This document shows positions 1 through 14,305 of a stretch of DNA of 64,000 bases, in pieces (positions within the stretch are counted from its first letter, which is position 1; each line of letters opens with the position of its first letter). Source of the DNA: Taenia hydatigena (Eukaryota > Platyhelminthes > Cestoda > Cyclophyllidea > Taeniidae); contig JADWOT020000323.1 of assembly GCA_036345935.2 (NCBI GenBank), positions 27,647-91,646 on the forward strand, read 5' to 3'. The translations under genes were made by a program, and so were the position numbers. Under the pieces are notes generated by a model. It did no database searches. It saw nothing but the letters and a program-made list of their open reading frames with translations, and was not told where the DNA came from.

Positions 1-2300
1 AATGCCGCAGGAAGATCCATTGCGCAATAAAGTGATCCTCAAAAGGAAGCTACTGCAAAGTGTGGCATCCTTTGTCCACCTCGATTGTAGGAAATTCGAG
101 GTCAACTGACTTGACAGGGGCAAAAGTAAATGCGACAGGTTGTTTGCTGACATTTGCTACAAACAACATTAAGCTGGAATGTAACAAGCTTTTGTCACTG
201 CGAGGACGTCTGAATCGGTCCTGTTACAAATGCTTGATTCGCATAAGGTAAGCACGTCGACAGGTCGACTACGTGATCTACAAACAGCTGCGAATTGGAT
301 ACCACAGCTGCCTCACCGGCTTAGAAGGATGGCGGTGTGGGCTGTGCTGCTAATCCCCCTCATTCCAAAGCCCCAACCTTAGGCTCAATGTGGTGTGGAG
401 GGGCACACTACCACCTAGGTCAATTGAACGAGCTAGTCAAAAGATTGGGAGGATCCTCACAAACAGTCGCCTTTGACATCGGTCTAAGAGGATTGACAAG
501 CAGGATTCGAATAGCTAAATGAGTGTAAAGCGTTGTCGATGGGCTGAAGCACCCACCCCAATATCACTCTGACCTATACCGATGTGCCGAGACATCTACG
601 CACAAAGCAGACTAGAGAAATACTTGAAAAGGTTTTAAAATGACCTCTATCACACTCGTTATTAGGTGCCCGTCCGTAAGCATTTAGTTGCCATTTTCTA
701 ACCATGGTGAAGAGAACACATGATCTGTCGAGCTCATTCTAGGCATGAAATTAGGTCGTACAAATGTGAGTGACCTGGCACCTTCATCTCATTGGTTGGT
801 GAAGCTTGTATAGTCGGACATATGAGAGCTTGTAACGGATCGACTGACGAAATTGAAGGCGAATACTTTCAAGCGAGAATACTTGATGTTCAGAACTCAG
901 CGACACCTAGAAGCACCTGATTCTATGGAAGTAGCGTTCATAGTACAGGCTAACCACATTTGTATGATGCTTCTTCTTCTCCAAATTCTAACGGGAACGA
1001 TATTGACATTGAAACCATTGAATTAAACAGAGATGGACACTCGCACCTCGCCAGGCTAAATATGGAATTGGAAAATTATGGTAGAAACCGCTACGCCAAT
1101 GCCTTTCTTCAGCACCGCATGGCGACAGGACCACTGGTGTCTCATTCGTATCGGCACACCAGTGATCTTAACCCATGCGTTGATTTTAGTCTTTTATTAT
1201 TCTGTGGATCCTGTGTTCTCTGACTGCGGTGAAAGGCGTATGACGTAGAAGACATTTAGAGTGGCACTGGCAACGATAAATTCGTCCACTCAGTGTCCAG
1301 TGAATTTGATATAATTAGAGCCGGCAAGTAAACAGCGGTATAATTGAGTTACTTTGGCGGAGCCTTTCGATGCCATTCAGTGGTCCGCAACTCCCTGCAA
1401 TTCACTCACGAGTGACTTGTGACTATGCTTAATCTGAAGGGAAGGAATGCTGCGATGGCAGAGCAGGAGCATTCACCTAACTCTCCCCGTTATAGCATCA
1501 TTCGAAAGTGTTGCAGTGAAATACAATGCATGCCACAGAGCATCAGTGTTGCATGACTACTGGCCTACTGTCCCTTTAAGTGTACAGCGATTCAAGACTT
1601 TACAAGTATGAAATTGAGTGCAAGTACTAGAATAATGAATCCACACATAAGGCTCTTTGACTATGCTATTTACTAAAGGAGAGTGTGGCATGATGCACAA
1701 GAGAAGAAGAGCTTCGTGGTGGAAGCACATACACGTGCAGCGTCTGTCAGAAGCCATAGTTGGCCACAGGGCTCACTCGCATCCCTCAAGCGCCTCTCAT
1801 TCTCGTTGTCCAAATGAACAGGTTAGTGGACTTACAGTCACTACCCTCTTGGTGTCGACATCCTTTTAATAACGCTTCACTTAGTGTAGCTTGGTAACAA
1901 ACGCAACCGCCGCCTCAATAACTGCCATTTAAAATGCGCTAAGCATTAATTGCGCCAAATAATTTATTATTGGTTCCGTTGAACAGGTGAAAATTTAACA
2001 CAATTTCCGCATCATTTATCAGAAAAGTAGATGTAGAATGTACTAGCAGTTGCGACAAATAACCTCATTCCCTACATTTTTACACTGAGCATAATAAACC
2101 AGACACACTTACCATCACTTGTATTTTATACGTGCTTTGGTATAGATGCATGCGCAATGTAGACTACTACTGACTATGCTTTAGTAGCACAGTTGATACG
2201 ATGCGCAAACAATCGGAAGAAGAAGGAAGCCTGTGATCCTTCGTGGCTTGCAAATAATTAAATTTTAGCGCCAGCGTACATCGGCTGTGTGACAAGGCCT
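1..2300 (+). repeat. Copy C of a diverged direct duplication
   Basis: This stretch aligns by eye with 4837-6760 in the same orientation. Shared landmarks include the GCAGGA..GATCCATTGCGCAAT-type start (3-30 versus 4840-4870), the ACTTGACAG..GCAAAAGT block (about 108-130 versus 4945-4965), the GAGAGTGTGGCA block (about 1680 versus 6047) and the GCAAC/AGCTACTACTGACT block (about 2160 versus 6620). Identity is patchy, perhaps two thirds, with many small indels. No open frame is conserved between the copies, so I read it as non-coding. The left end lies outside the window. Confidence 0.65.
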
Positions 2301-4836
2301 CTATATCATATTAATAACAGTTAACCGATTTTCTACACTGATGACACATCTTTTAAACCTAAATTATACAACTGTTTTCTTCAGTGCTGTAAAACAGAGT
2401 AGTGGAGATGATATCCGCCAAATGCGTTGCAGACCACAACTTGCATTGACAACAATCAAGATAGAAGATGAAAGGGAAAGAGAACGCATCTTAAATCCCA
2501 GTGGCGTTCGACGTAACACACATTAGGTGAAGCAGGAGCAGCAACAACACTGGTGCCCGACGCATCATGGGGCTGCAACTAAGGTGTCTTCAGCATGAAC
2601 CAACCAAAGGAACACTGAGGCACGAGAGAGGAAAGGTGATCGAGAGAGTAAGTAGCCTAGTTTGATGAGCCAGCCGAAGAAAAGTATCCAAACATATTTA
2701 CTGCTTGAAGCTTGATATAGAAATAAGTAGCGTCTGCACTGATATCATGGCTTCACAAATTGTTCCTCAAGCTCCTAATTTCTTGTATATAAGTCGTCTC
2801 AATAAGTCAAGGCAAAAACCAAAGTAAGTTTGCCAAGGAGTTACGTATGTACTAGCAACAAGAGACAAAACGAAAAGCTTGCAATAGAAAGTTGGGAATG
2901 AGGATGGATAATGTTCTCCCTGTAACGATGAAAGTAGTGCCTCCATAAATGGGACCAATCGAATCCCTTTACGTAACAATTGATCTTCGACCATTATCAT
3001 AAAATACCTAGCGTTTAACAGCAAAGCGGATTACGCTCACCTCCTCGGTAGACAACACCGATCGACTCAGACGGTAGCCACAATATGAAATCTGATAGCT
3101 CGTCAGGACGTACTCCAACCCTCTCTGGTGAACATTGCACCATTTTGAAGGTGTGAAATCTTTGCAGACATCGCACGAGAGATACTTTAGCACTTGGTGG
3201 TCGAGGGACGATTGAAGCCACTTAGGTCCTAATCAGCGCGTGCTTTCCTCTATAGGCACTTTGTAAGCATCCGGGGACAGTTGCGGTGTGCATTGATGGA
3301 GTTTACATTAGGAGCCGTCTAAAGATTAAGAGAAAGGTCACTTTGTCCGCAATGAGTAAAAGAGAGCTTCATCATCTCAATAATTACTCCATGCATTAAT
3401 CCAGTAGGATATAAAGGCAGCTGCATCCCACTTAAACCATCATTAAGTAAAATCTACAAGCCATGTTTTTGTTTACACAATTTGTGGCAAATAAGAGTTG
3501 GGTTCGAGGGGAGGAAAGTGACGTTGCAAAGTAAAAGTGGCATTTAAATTGGCAATGGGATTTGCTTGGTCATTTTGCCATGTTTTGTGCGACTGTGGAC
3601 GCCTGCTAATCAGTGGACCTCATTCGGTCCGACGGGTTTAAGCTACCCAGCCTCTGCTTTCCATTGCATTTATTATTCAGCCGAGTGTTTTCTAGGCAAC
3701 TGACCAAGCAAATGCCTCCTTTTTGCAGCACACACCAGCCGCAGTAATTGCTGAGCCTCGTATTGATCGCAATGATTTGCCTATCAGTTATCTAGTCATC
3801 GCATGACAATGTCTTCCAAATAATGACGTCCCTTTGTAGCCAAAAGTGTTCAGTAGCTTTGCGTAGATGCAAAATACTTAATATGTTCTCGCAATAAAAG
3901 ACATTTTAAGTCAAAAGGGAAAAGTCTGGAGCAGTATCTGCGTTTTCTACTTAAATTTGGCCCTCAGCCACCTTAACACTCTTCTCAATTTCAGTGGGTT
4001 CTACTCACCCCTTTTTATTCCTGTCTGCGCAACGACCCTCAAAAGTCTGAGTCGCGTCGTTAGACCCCCCCCACCTTTGGCTGCTCTGTATGTCAGCAAA
4101 GCATCCCTTAAAGTTCCTTATGAGGAAAGCCTCCAGGTGCTACACTTACCTTAACACTTAGCTAAAACACGAAGAGCTTTGACTCCGAATAATTTTTTAA
4201 TCAGGAGAAAGTCACTTTAAGCCAGGGAGTGGAGTGTAAGTCAGGTTTTAAACTTAGGATTTCGGTATCATGTAACAGTTTTATCATTAACAAAAGCAAA
4301 GATGCTTTGTCTTCTCTCTATTCCGACAGCCTTATTCAATCAATTTGCCTCACGGCGAACCCTTGCAGTCGTTTCATAGGCACTTGTAGCCTGGCCTCCG
4401 ATTGCACTGATAAAGTGACCGCCGCCCCATTACTGCATCCATTCGACTCCAACGACTCCCATCAAAAAGATATGAATCAGAAGAGCCGGACAACCAAACA
4501 CTCTGTTACGCAAAGCCAATCACTGAGCGCATCTTGACCAGAGCAGGTTCGTGTGTCGCGCAGCAAGTTGACACAACTTTGGCCTTGTTAACATTACCGG
4601 TTGTGTTTTCATATTGATAAAAGTCCAATACATTGAGCCAGTTAACATATCCTAGCTACGAATGTCTGGAATCTCAAGATCAAGCAATTGTCTACTTGCC
4701 GTAAATGAAGGGAACGAGAATGAGACAGTGAGTGCTTGAGGTCGTGCGATGTCTTGCAACAATAAGATATGGTTTCGTGTGCTTGACTGTTAACTCCTGT
4801 TTTCGAAGAGACGGTGCTCTTTTGCACACTCTTGGA
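2301..4836. other. Gene-free spacer between copies C and D
   Basis: No gene recognised. Short open frames, the longest about 100 codons at 4229-4537, have no family motifs. A weaker continuation of the C/D similarity is visible at about 3660-3820 against 6765-6890, both containing CATTGCATT and GCATGACAATGTC. The duplicated unit may therefore be longer than 2 kb, with an interrupted middle. Confidence 0.4.
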
Positions 4837-6760
4837 ATGTCGCAGGAGGGTCCATCGCGCAATCAAATGACTCCCAAAAAAGAAAACCATGACAGGATAT
4901 GCTGTTTACTTTCTGCCTTGAATGTTATAACTCAGAGGTTAACTGACTTGACAGAGGCAAAAGTGAATGCGTGAGGTTGTTTGCTGGCATTTGCAACAAT
5001 CGATGTGTAGTTGGCAATCAACAAGTTATTGTCACTGTGAAGACAACTAAGTTGGTTCTGTTACAATGCTTGAAGCTCATAATGTAGGTACGTTGATAGC
5101 TCGAGTTTACGGTCTACAAGATGTTGGACAGCCACCGCATCTGACTCACTGGCTTATTGAGATGGCGGCGTGGGCTATTCTGCTCCCCCCCCCCCCCCCC
5201 CCCAACGGTAGGGTGGACGTTGGAGGTCAAAGTCTTGTGGAGGGACACAATGTCACCTATTAATGGAATGAATTTGTCAGTAGATCAGGAGGATAATCAC
5301 AAAGGGATGCCTTTGAAATCGGTCAAAGGGTGGCGAGTGGGCGGGATCTGAATGGCTAAATAACTGCAGAAAGATGTCCGTGGGCTGACCTTATATGAAT
5401 ATATGGGTCCATCCGCTCACAATTTAAGTTAGTTAATTTTGGAGTTTTTTTATTACACACAAAGCAAATTACAGATAACTGTCAGTGGAATCCAATGGAG
5501 GTTACTCTTACAAGCGGTCTTAGAGGCTTGTTTGTAACAGCCATGTTGCCATTTTCTTCCAATGATGAAGACTGCAAATGATCTGTGTCAAATGGGTTTA
5601 GTGTAATGAAAGGAAGCGCGTAGGTAGCGCCACGGATAAGTTGATTTGATGGCGGGTAGGATTTCTTGCAGTCGTCTATGAATCACTACAGTTCCATCGC
5701 CACGAGGATGCTCGCGAGTATCTACTGGCAGAACGGAAGCATTCACTTAACTCACTCAAATACAACACATTTCAAAAGCTATTCTTCGGTCAGACAGTAG
5801 ATGAGTGCAAGCTTGATATCCTACTATTTTCTTACTTGTTCGTCATGCATAACACCCAAACAGCACCCTCTGGGTTGTTCTTGCAGTACAATGCAGTGAG
5901 TGCAGCACAGCGTTCAAGTCGTGCAAACACTAGCTCGATCCCTTACAGTGTACAGCAATGCTAGACCTTGCAAGCATGAGTTCGATGCAATTACTTCAAA
6001 GATGCACTAAAACACGAAACCTTTCTGACCATACGTAACACTGGAGGAGAGTGTGGCACGATACACGGGAAAGGAAGCGCTCCGTGATGGAAACGCATCC
6101 TCGTACAGTCGAACTGACCTGCATCCATCATACCCCTCTGATTCCAATTTTCCACTCAAACAGTTTAGTAGATGCACCGTTACTTCTGTTCTGCAATCAC
6201 AATCATTTAAACAACGCTGCACTTAGTGTGGCACAATGACAAGGGCCTTCTCGACATAAATGACTGTCCTTTTTAATGAGCCAAGTCAGACGCACCACTT
6301 CACGAAATATGGAGAATGTTTGACAAGAGGAAGGAGGGAAGGAATAATGTGTTTGCTGAAGAATGCAGAACTAGATGTTGTGAGGGCAGTTCAAAGTTGG
6401 CAGGTGAATGCATTAACTACTCCGATTAATTCATAAAGGCTCCTTTTGACAGGTAAGTATTCAGCTCAATCCCCACGTTATTTTCAAAGAAAACAGGTTC
6501 AAGAAGTACTACCAGCTGCCACAAACCTTCCCATTCCCCATGCTTTTACATAGGACATAGTAAGTCAAGCACACCTAGCGCCTGTAACATTTCATCCATA
6601 CCTGGACCTAGATGCTTTTGGTGTACAGCTACTGACTGTACTTCAGTAACCGACTTGCAACTGCGCGTACTCGAGTGAAATGAAGGCAACACCTTGAATC
6701 ATCATCTTGGCCAGTTCGCATTAGTAACCCACTGATCTCTGATATCTTGCGAATGAGCAA
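4837..6760 (+). repeat. Copy D of a diverged direct duplication
   Basis: Second copy of the unit that starts the window. The offset from copy C varies between about 4.37 and 4.84 kb, so there are several indels. It contains a 19-base C run that copy C lacks. No coding potential is conserved between the copies. Confidence 0.65.
5185..5203 (+). repeat. Homopolymer run of 19 C
   Basis: Uninterrupted C19 inside copy D. The equivalent place in copy C (about 350) reads only CCCCCTC-like sequence, so the run expanded after duplication or its length is a sequencing artefact. Confidence 0.95.
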
Positions 6761-9700
6761 AATTTCTCCATTGCATTAATTATCCCTTGAATCACGTCTT
6801 TGATAAGGGTTGCTCTTCTGCCGGGCAAAAATAAACGCCCAGACAAGCAAATGCATCCATTTGATCATTGCATGACAATGTCAACGATCCCACCCCTCAA
6901 TAAACGGCTGCGCTTAGTAATGATGGGATGGATGTTCTGAGAGCACGCGTGATATAATCACTAGCAATGGCCGCTATTTAGTTTGCTTCATTGCTTAAAG
7001 GGGTTTTTACCAATTTAGGAAGAATGGATTATATGGTTGGCTGAGGACACAGTATGAATGGAGCATGAGAATGCACGGACAAAAGTGCATTACGAGCAAC
7101 TTAATTCAGGCTTTGCGTTAGCAAATTATGGTGTTTCCTCAATTAAGCGAACAATAAAGTGACAACAACTGTCACGGTTCCCACTTGACGTGCACCTATT
7201 GAACAAATTGACAACGAGTTGACGATAGCCCACCCAGCGTCAAAACGGACTGCGTGAGTGCTCTCAATGTCCCATAAAGAAGCCTTTGCACTGTTCATAA
7301 TTAATGCCACTTTTGTGATTTGGAGATGGGAAATCAATGCCTAATAACGCATTTGTTACCATGTAGTGAAATTAATTTGGCAACTTCTACACCCTGAATA
7401 AGACATTGGCACTTCATGCCAAACTGACCGAAACGTCTTTCTTATCATTCGCTTGCAGCTGATCAATTAATCGACCTCCCAAGTACTCGACCCTTGACCT
7501 GTAAATAAAAGCAGCAAAACGACAACTTGAATGTGTCTACTGCCACTGAAGGTGGTAAGAGGTACGTTTTGGAGTTGGTTAATAGGGCTACACGAACGTT
7601 TACCACAACTATTTAAGTAAGCAAAATGCTACCGTCATTTGTGTTTAAGGAAAGAAATGTTTTGTTACCGCTTAAGCGACAAACAAGAACAATGAAAGAA
7701 AGACGAGTGGTGAAAAGAATAGACAAGAATATATATATATACGACTGGTTAAAAAATGGATACCCACTTAACCTGCCCGCCAGCATGACTTATCTCGGCA
7801 TCTTAAGGGATGCTTATTTGGCCTCTTAATAAGATATACTCCTCAAATTTAATCAGACCCCTTCTCAAGTTTTGTTTGCCACGAATGTGATGTTAATTTC
7901 TATTAAACGGAAGGCGCCGGAGTTGCGGAGTAGAAACCGGTGGATTGTGTGTAGCCTCCATCGCAAAGCAACGTGGAAATTGCTGGAAATCACTATGACA
8001 TAGACAAGACACATGATGGGATGGAGTGGTGCCGGGAGCAGACCGTTTTGAATCAGGTGCTTTTCCATGCATTTTAGCAATTTCCAACAAAGTTTGGTGA
8101 TTTACAACGCACCTGCATGACCTGAATTGGAATGGTCAACACCCTAACCCAGCCACAAGGTGATGCTTAAGGAGGCACTGACGACTGTACCGTATGAATA
8201 TGCTGTAAACCATTAGATTCTTACTAAGTGCGCCATCAGGTAGATGACACTGCTCCTGTCGGCGTTTTGTTTGCTTATGAGAATCCATAAGTCCATTAGA
8301 GGAATCCACAAGAAAAGACACGGCTGACAACTGTTTGTGGGTCAGCACTCAATATAGTGATCATGCGTCGCTGACTGACGTAAGCGCATCAAGGTGGATC
8401 AGCTCTGCCAGTTATGGTGCATTACACGCCTGTCTGTTGTCGGGGTGAAAATCATGTGAATGTACGTCTCTGCTCACATTTGACCACATTGTTGGACTTG
8501 TTATCCATCAATCGGCTATCACCACGCGATCCAGGGAAAAGTTCAAAAGAGCGGTTTTAGATACAGGCTTGGTGAATGAATTGGCCGCCTTATGAGTTTT
8601 AAATAAAATATTCAATCATTCCGCAGTAGATAATGAGCGTCGAAAACAAATTCATGGAGTTGTTCCGCGGCCATTCCGAATCATTTACGTCTCATTCCCC
8701 TTGGACAAAATGAATCTCATCGTGCATGATATTCGGTTACCATTATTTCGTCAGTTTACATGGTATAAACTGCAGACCGTGACTAAAAGGTCTCACCTGG
8801 CGAATTCTTCCCTGCGCCAAATGAACACGTCTAGGTGCCACACGATTGGAGTGTTATTGCCCTGTGTACATCGACAAGATGAACAAAAGTACATTTAATG
8901 CTTTGGCCTTGAAGACCTTTCGTGCGGCAGTCTGCTGTGTGGAATATGCTGCTACCCCAGAATAATCTAGACTTGACATAAATGGCTTTTAGCATGGCCA
9001 GCACCTACGGTTCCATACTCACCACAGAGGGGCTAAAATGACTACTAGTTTGCAAGAGACCAGCAAATTGCAGCCAACACAATGAGCCTTGAGTTTATGA
9101 AGAAGGTTGGTGGGTGGCAGCAAAAGATCTGCACAAAGCCCTAAGTATAGGCTTCCAGCCGGAGTTTTGTCTGTGCACAAGGAATACTGTAAAGCAAATG
9201 ACAAGCGCCCAGCCTCCATACCAGTTGCCTCGTGCACACCTCATGGTGGCATTAGACAGGGTATCAGACGTACCGCAAGGGACAATGCTCACTGTGGGGA
9301 CACCGCGACACAGTCAAGTGCTCTCGGTCCTTGTATCTCACAGAAGTCATTAACATACATTTTTGCCATTAGAGAGAGAATATAATAAAAATACCACTTT
9401 ATTTCAACTTAACTTAATAGAGTGAGCAATGCTTGTGCTTAGCTACTTGTGTAAAAGAACCGACAGTTGTGATTTGATTGCTTAAATACAGTAATTTTGC
9501 CTGAGTGGACTGGCGTCATGCAAATCTTTTGGTCGAAGCGTAAATCAAGAGTTTTAGCATCATGCCTCTACTATTTTTTTTAAGAATTTTATCCGACGCT
9601 ATGACCGATTTTTTTTGCCCCCATATGATCAACAAAGGGCGTTGAGGGTAAGAGGATAATCCTTCAAAATAGAGTGAAGGCATGCGATCTGCTGTATTAT

Positions 9701-12700
9701 CAGCGAGCGCACTTGTAGGCTTATAACGACTTGGTGCAAGAACATGCTGCCATCACATGATGTAGAAGAAGTAGAGAAAAAATCTCCAGCAGTGTTAGCA
9801 TTGTGCGAAGCAATACGGGAGAGTATTTTGGCAATAACCCATTGCCTAAACTTTTCTCTTTATCATTAACTAGTGCATTTTAAGAAACCATTAAACTTGA
9901 TATGCTACCTGTCTCTGAATTTGGGAGAAAATACTTTTCTTCCCAGATGCTTTGCAGCACTAAAATTATAGTGGACATTTGAAGCTTACAAATGCTTGAG
10001 AACGCAATAGTCGAGTGCTTTAATTTCTACTGAGAGTGGTAAGATCCACAGATTGCCACTTATCGTTCAGGAAGATCAAGACAGGTTAAGACAGGCTTTC
10101 AAAACTTGTTTAAATCATCCCCCATTGGTTAGGATGAGGTAAGAGGAGAGAAGGATGCATTTCAACGTCACCCAGACAAATATGGTGGCTTGGAATTCAC
10201 GTGGATGGATGGTTTGCAGATCGTCACATCAATTACGCAGTGCGAGCAAGCATTTTCTACCAACCAGATTCGGAGAATTACGGTAGAACAAACACCACCC
10301 GCAGCAAAGATGGCAACTTTACAGATATTCATGGCCGACAAAATGTGGAGTGAGTCTACACCAAGCGATGTTAAGTATAGGAAAATGTCACAAACAATGC
10401 GTGTTGTCTGTGTTTTATGTGACTTAGAAACCTTCAGTTAACCACACATTCGTGAGTGTGCAATCGTTTACTTTATAGTGAACCAATGTGCTCTGTTCCT
10501 CCTTCATAGTTTTGGTGTCCCACACAAACTACCCCTAACTTTGTCTTTTTTAAAAAGGATCTCAGATGTACACTTTTGCTACACAGAGTGCCATGCAGAA
10601 TGCTTGTTGTAGGGAGCATCGTGGGATTACATGCACTCATGTCATTTCTATAGGGCATTCCTTGTGTTGTGGCGCTTACGTTGCAATGGCAGTTTGTAGT
10701 ATCACCTCTGAACTCTTCAGCTTTGCCGACATTTGGTACGAATCGTCTAGATAGAATGAGCCGAAGTGCTAATCCTTTAGCTATATCCTTGTCACTCCAT
10801 TTCATTTATTATTTAGTATACGGATACACAATACAGCAAGTCTAATGAGCTCCCATTGGACTGGCAAGTATTGCGTCTTATGTCACTGTAGCAAGTTTCT
10901 TCGGTCCTTCTAATAGGGATATTGGCAGGCAAGCTGACGTAACAAGACTGCTTTATTTTAAATGCATAAGGTGTCGTCATCATGTGCTTCATCTCAGGGT
11001 AGCAGCTGGAATCTCTGTACGTGAAGCTTGCTCCGGTCTGAACACCCAAACACAGCACATTTAACTTCCACTTCATCAGCTCAAGTCGCATAAACTTAGT
11101 TTGTTCCTACATTGCTCTTACCATCAGCGATAACCACCATAAACCTCATTATTTTTTCATTAATTTTTGCTTACATGGAATAAGGAGACACGTGCTTGCA
11201 CCATAGTAGGAGCCAGTGATCAGATTGGATTCATGGGATATACAGTCATGCTTAGTCGGATGGCAATTACTGTAGAATATAGAACTGAGTATATTGCTTT
11301 TTCAGTTTGAATGGTTTGGCATAAAATTGAGGGCCATGATTGTGAGTTCACTGCACAAAATTAGCCGAAAATCAAGTAAAAAGCACTTCTAATGGCAGAT
11401 TATACATAAGACGAAGCTTTTGAAGACATGGAGCAAATGCAATGCTCCTCACCGATTCTAACTTTAGCCAAATTCACGAATTATACAGTTCGATGGGTAA
11501 CATGAGTAACTGCCGCCCCATCTAGACGTGATAATCACAACGCACAGCGAATGCCACGCAACCGCATTTGGGCTAAAAATTACCTTAAAATGCTACCTGA
11601 CGAGTGGTGAAAAGCAAGCTGAATTGATTGTGACAGGTAGGAAATTAAGTGAAAGCGGGTGTAGTTGATATTGGTCCTGGTTGAACCATTTTAAGGCATT
11701 TGTAGCGAATGAGATTCCACATATCTTCTTAGACTTAAACGCAATCACCGCATTCGGTGAAACGGAGCCTCAATTAACGCAGAAAAAACGCAAGAGTAGA
11801 ATAAATATCCCGGAAGAATGCTCTACTTGAGGCCGCAAATTCCTTTCGATGCGGCAGGCTATGAGAACTCGCAGGTCGTCATCTCCTGAGGTGTGAAGTG
11901 TACAAACGTCCAATTGTTGTCAGGATAGTGATGCCAATGTATTTAGATGCAATTTTTACACCATCTTTTGGAACCTTAACAAGGTGGCTCTTTGATCTCA
12001 CCTGCTAAGTACTCACCTTTTGGACATCAATCCTGCAAACACAGGTTAATTAGGATAATATCTCTTTTCTACCAATGTCTTATCATAAATGGCAAATAGT
12101 TAAAATGCAAAAAGAGGAGACTGCAATAACCTTGATGGTGTTAGTTATCGCAGCGTGAGACAAAGGAGGAGAAATACTGGTGATAGATCCCTTTGCTTTT
12201 GACAGGGATGGGAAACAAGTAGCTTGTAATCTATGTCTTATCAAAATGCATAATATTTTGTGAATTTCACCCGATTCTCATTCATCTAATTAAGTTACTG
12301 ACGCAAAAGAGGCAAAAGTTTTGAAGACGTCAAGAGTGCACGTTCAATGCTTGCAAGCGACTGCTAAAATTTGCACAAAATGACATGGTATAGGCTTAAG
12401 GGAACGACTTAATGCGAGTTGCATCCAGAGACGCGCACAATGTCAACTCCATGTTTACGCATTCCTCTTAGCGAGTGATACATTGAACCGAATGTATGTC
12501 CTACGTGGCTAGATTCGAAGAAGCAATCGATGTGCGAACTCAAACAAGGCATACTTAGACGTTGACAAAAGTGAATACCACAACCTCACATCATTTTAAC
12601 TAGCCGTAAGCGATTTCATCATAGATAAGCACTACGGTCAGGTGAAGTGGCAGTTTATCGGTTCTGAATTGACCAAAGAAGTGATAATTCGAACGTCTAT

Positions 12701-13668
12701 TACTAATACTAGAGTGAGCTGTCAAATAGTAGGGTGGTTCAATAGAAATCATCATCAATGCACAGAGATCCCTATATTTTTGCATCGGAGCAAACTGGGA
12801 TGATCTTTCGGCTTCTTCATTGCATTTCGTGGTTCATTCCTTTATCAAGAATGGGAGGGTTGGCAGGACACATGCCTTCTGGCCACCACTGGACGTGGTG
12901 TCCTTGACTAAGCCTCACGTGGTTCAGGAAGAGTCAGTCAATCATGAATTCGCGGCATGCGCATAGCCACCCACCATCGCCAATGGTTTTTTTTCATACT
13001 TGCTCTGAACAGTAACGATAACCCTCACGGGAAAACGAGGTGTCTGATGCTGAACCTCGCTTATTGCCATATATCTGTCTGATTTTGTGTGGGTTTATGC
13101 ATGAAATTTTACTGTAACAAAGGAACTGTCCTGAAAAGAAGACTTCGTCGTTTCGCACTATATGAATTTTGTTGTAGTGCCGGTTGCGTTAGGCGGACGT
13201 TAAAGCGACACTAATGGTGAAACAGTAGAGGGCTAAGAATAAAAATATGGAGGATCATAGTTAAAATATGCACTATTCGTGTGAAATTTTGTTCTGCAGG
13301 TTTAAAATTGAAGCCATTTAAGCCACGATTTACCATCGTGTGGCTTGTAAAATCTTAATAAAGGCGAACCCTCATTGAGGTGAGCCATCTTTGCCAACAG
13401 CCGGAATGCTGGATACGCAACACACGAAGACTCGCATTGCCTGGCGAACCAAAATGTCACCAAGAGTGGATTGGTCCTCCACGAGCTTGATGTCAATTTG
13501 CTGCGTGAATCTATGTGTGACGAACCGGACTATTCTCCAAATGGAACAGTGGTATTCGTCGCGAATCCAATGTGCAAAGTGATTAGAACACCATAAGTAT
13601 TTTGTCGAATAATTTTGCCTTTCAATGCTGAGATATCATTTTGTTCGATTCTTCAAGCAACAGTTATG
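6761..13668. other. Long stretch without a recognised gene
   Basis: No family is recognised on either strand. There is a short TA run at about 7727-7741. Two weak items are listed separately: a possible exon at 10176-10349 and a transposase-like segment on the minus strand at 10473-10805. An open frame without its own start runs from 13384 to 13596, ending about 75 bp before the TRIM insertion; its translation (read as ..KSGLVLHELDVNLL..) resembles a real protein but I cannot name a family. Confidence 0.4.
10176..10349 (+). other. Weak candidate internal exon
   Basis: A pyrimidine-containing acceptor (TTTCAACGTCACCCAG) precedes 10176 and a consensus donor GTGAGT follows 10349. Between them one frame is fully open (YGGLEFTWMDGLQIV... 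to ...FMADKMW). I do not recognise the protein and no partner exon was found, so this may be chance. Confidence 0.12.
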
Positions 13669-13673
13669 TTGCA
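13669..13673. repeat. Left target-site duplication TTGCA
   Basis: TTGCA immediately left of the TRIM is repeated exactly at 14510-14514 on its right side. A 5-bp duplication is normal for LTR-retroelement integrase. Confidence 0.85.
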
Positions 13674-13859
13674 TGTAGCGTCCCGAGGCCTCCTCGAAGG
13701 CAAAGGAAGGCAGAATACTAGGGTGGAACACATATAATCAGCGGACAGAGGGGAATAAGCCGCTGACATAGCCTGGAGGCCAGCCTACGCAGCTAGGGCA
13801 GGATGGCCACCCCTGTGACCCTGACCAAAAACCAGTAGTACAAAAAACAAAGTACTACA
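13674..13859 (-). repeat. 3' LTR of the complete TRIM
   Basis: A 186-bp terminal repeat. On the plus strand it begins TGTAGCGTCC and ends AAGTACTACA. It is downstream in element orientation because the polypurine tract adjoins it. Confidence 0.85.
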
Positions 13860-13862
13860 TTG

Positions 13863-13877
13863 CCCCTCTCCTCTTTT
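13863..13877 (-). other. Polypurine tract of the TRIM
   Basis: Minus strand reads AAAAGAGGAGAGGGG followed by CAA and then the LTR. The same place in the second copy (about 34376-34392) reads GAAGGAGGAGAGGGA. Conservation of an all-purine run at this place supports the role as plus-strand primer and fixes the orientation. Confidence 0.75.
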
Positions 13878-14305
13878 GAGCGTCGTCTCCGACGCACCCC
13901 TTGGTACACCTCCCGCGTCAGCCATCACAACATACTCAGTGCTGAAAGAAGCACTCACGAACTAACCATGCCAGTCACCGACATTCGACGCGATTGAGGC
14001 GATGCTAGACATCAAATTCAGTGATCCCTCTTAGCAGTGCATTGGACTTCGAGTTTCATTTGCCTTGGAAACAAAGTTCAGAATGAGTGGCTTTGCTGAC
14101 CATCAGCATGTCCGTAAGGGAACGTTAGCACGCCGATCTCCTTGAGAAAGTGTATTAGGGGTAATCGACGGAACTAAACTTTCCAGGTGTTCCATGTCTA
14201 GTGTCGCTTCAGTTGCCGGAGGTGGACGATGTTTTTGGCCCATCCGTAGCACATACACTTCCTTCGCACCGCTGCAACATGCTGCAGGTGGTAGAGTCGG
14301 GCCCG

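Noticed and set aside
5066..5263. Frame with a proline run over the C19 tract
   Set aside because: The proline run comes only from the homopolymer; the equivalent region in copy C is not open in the same frame.
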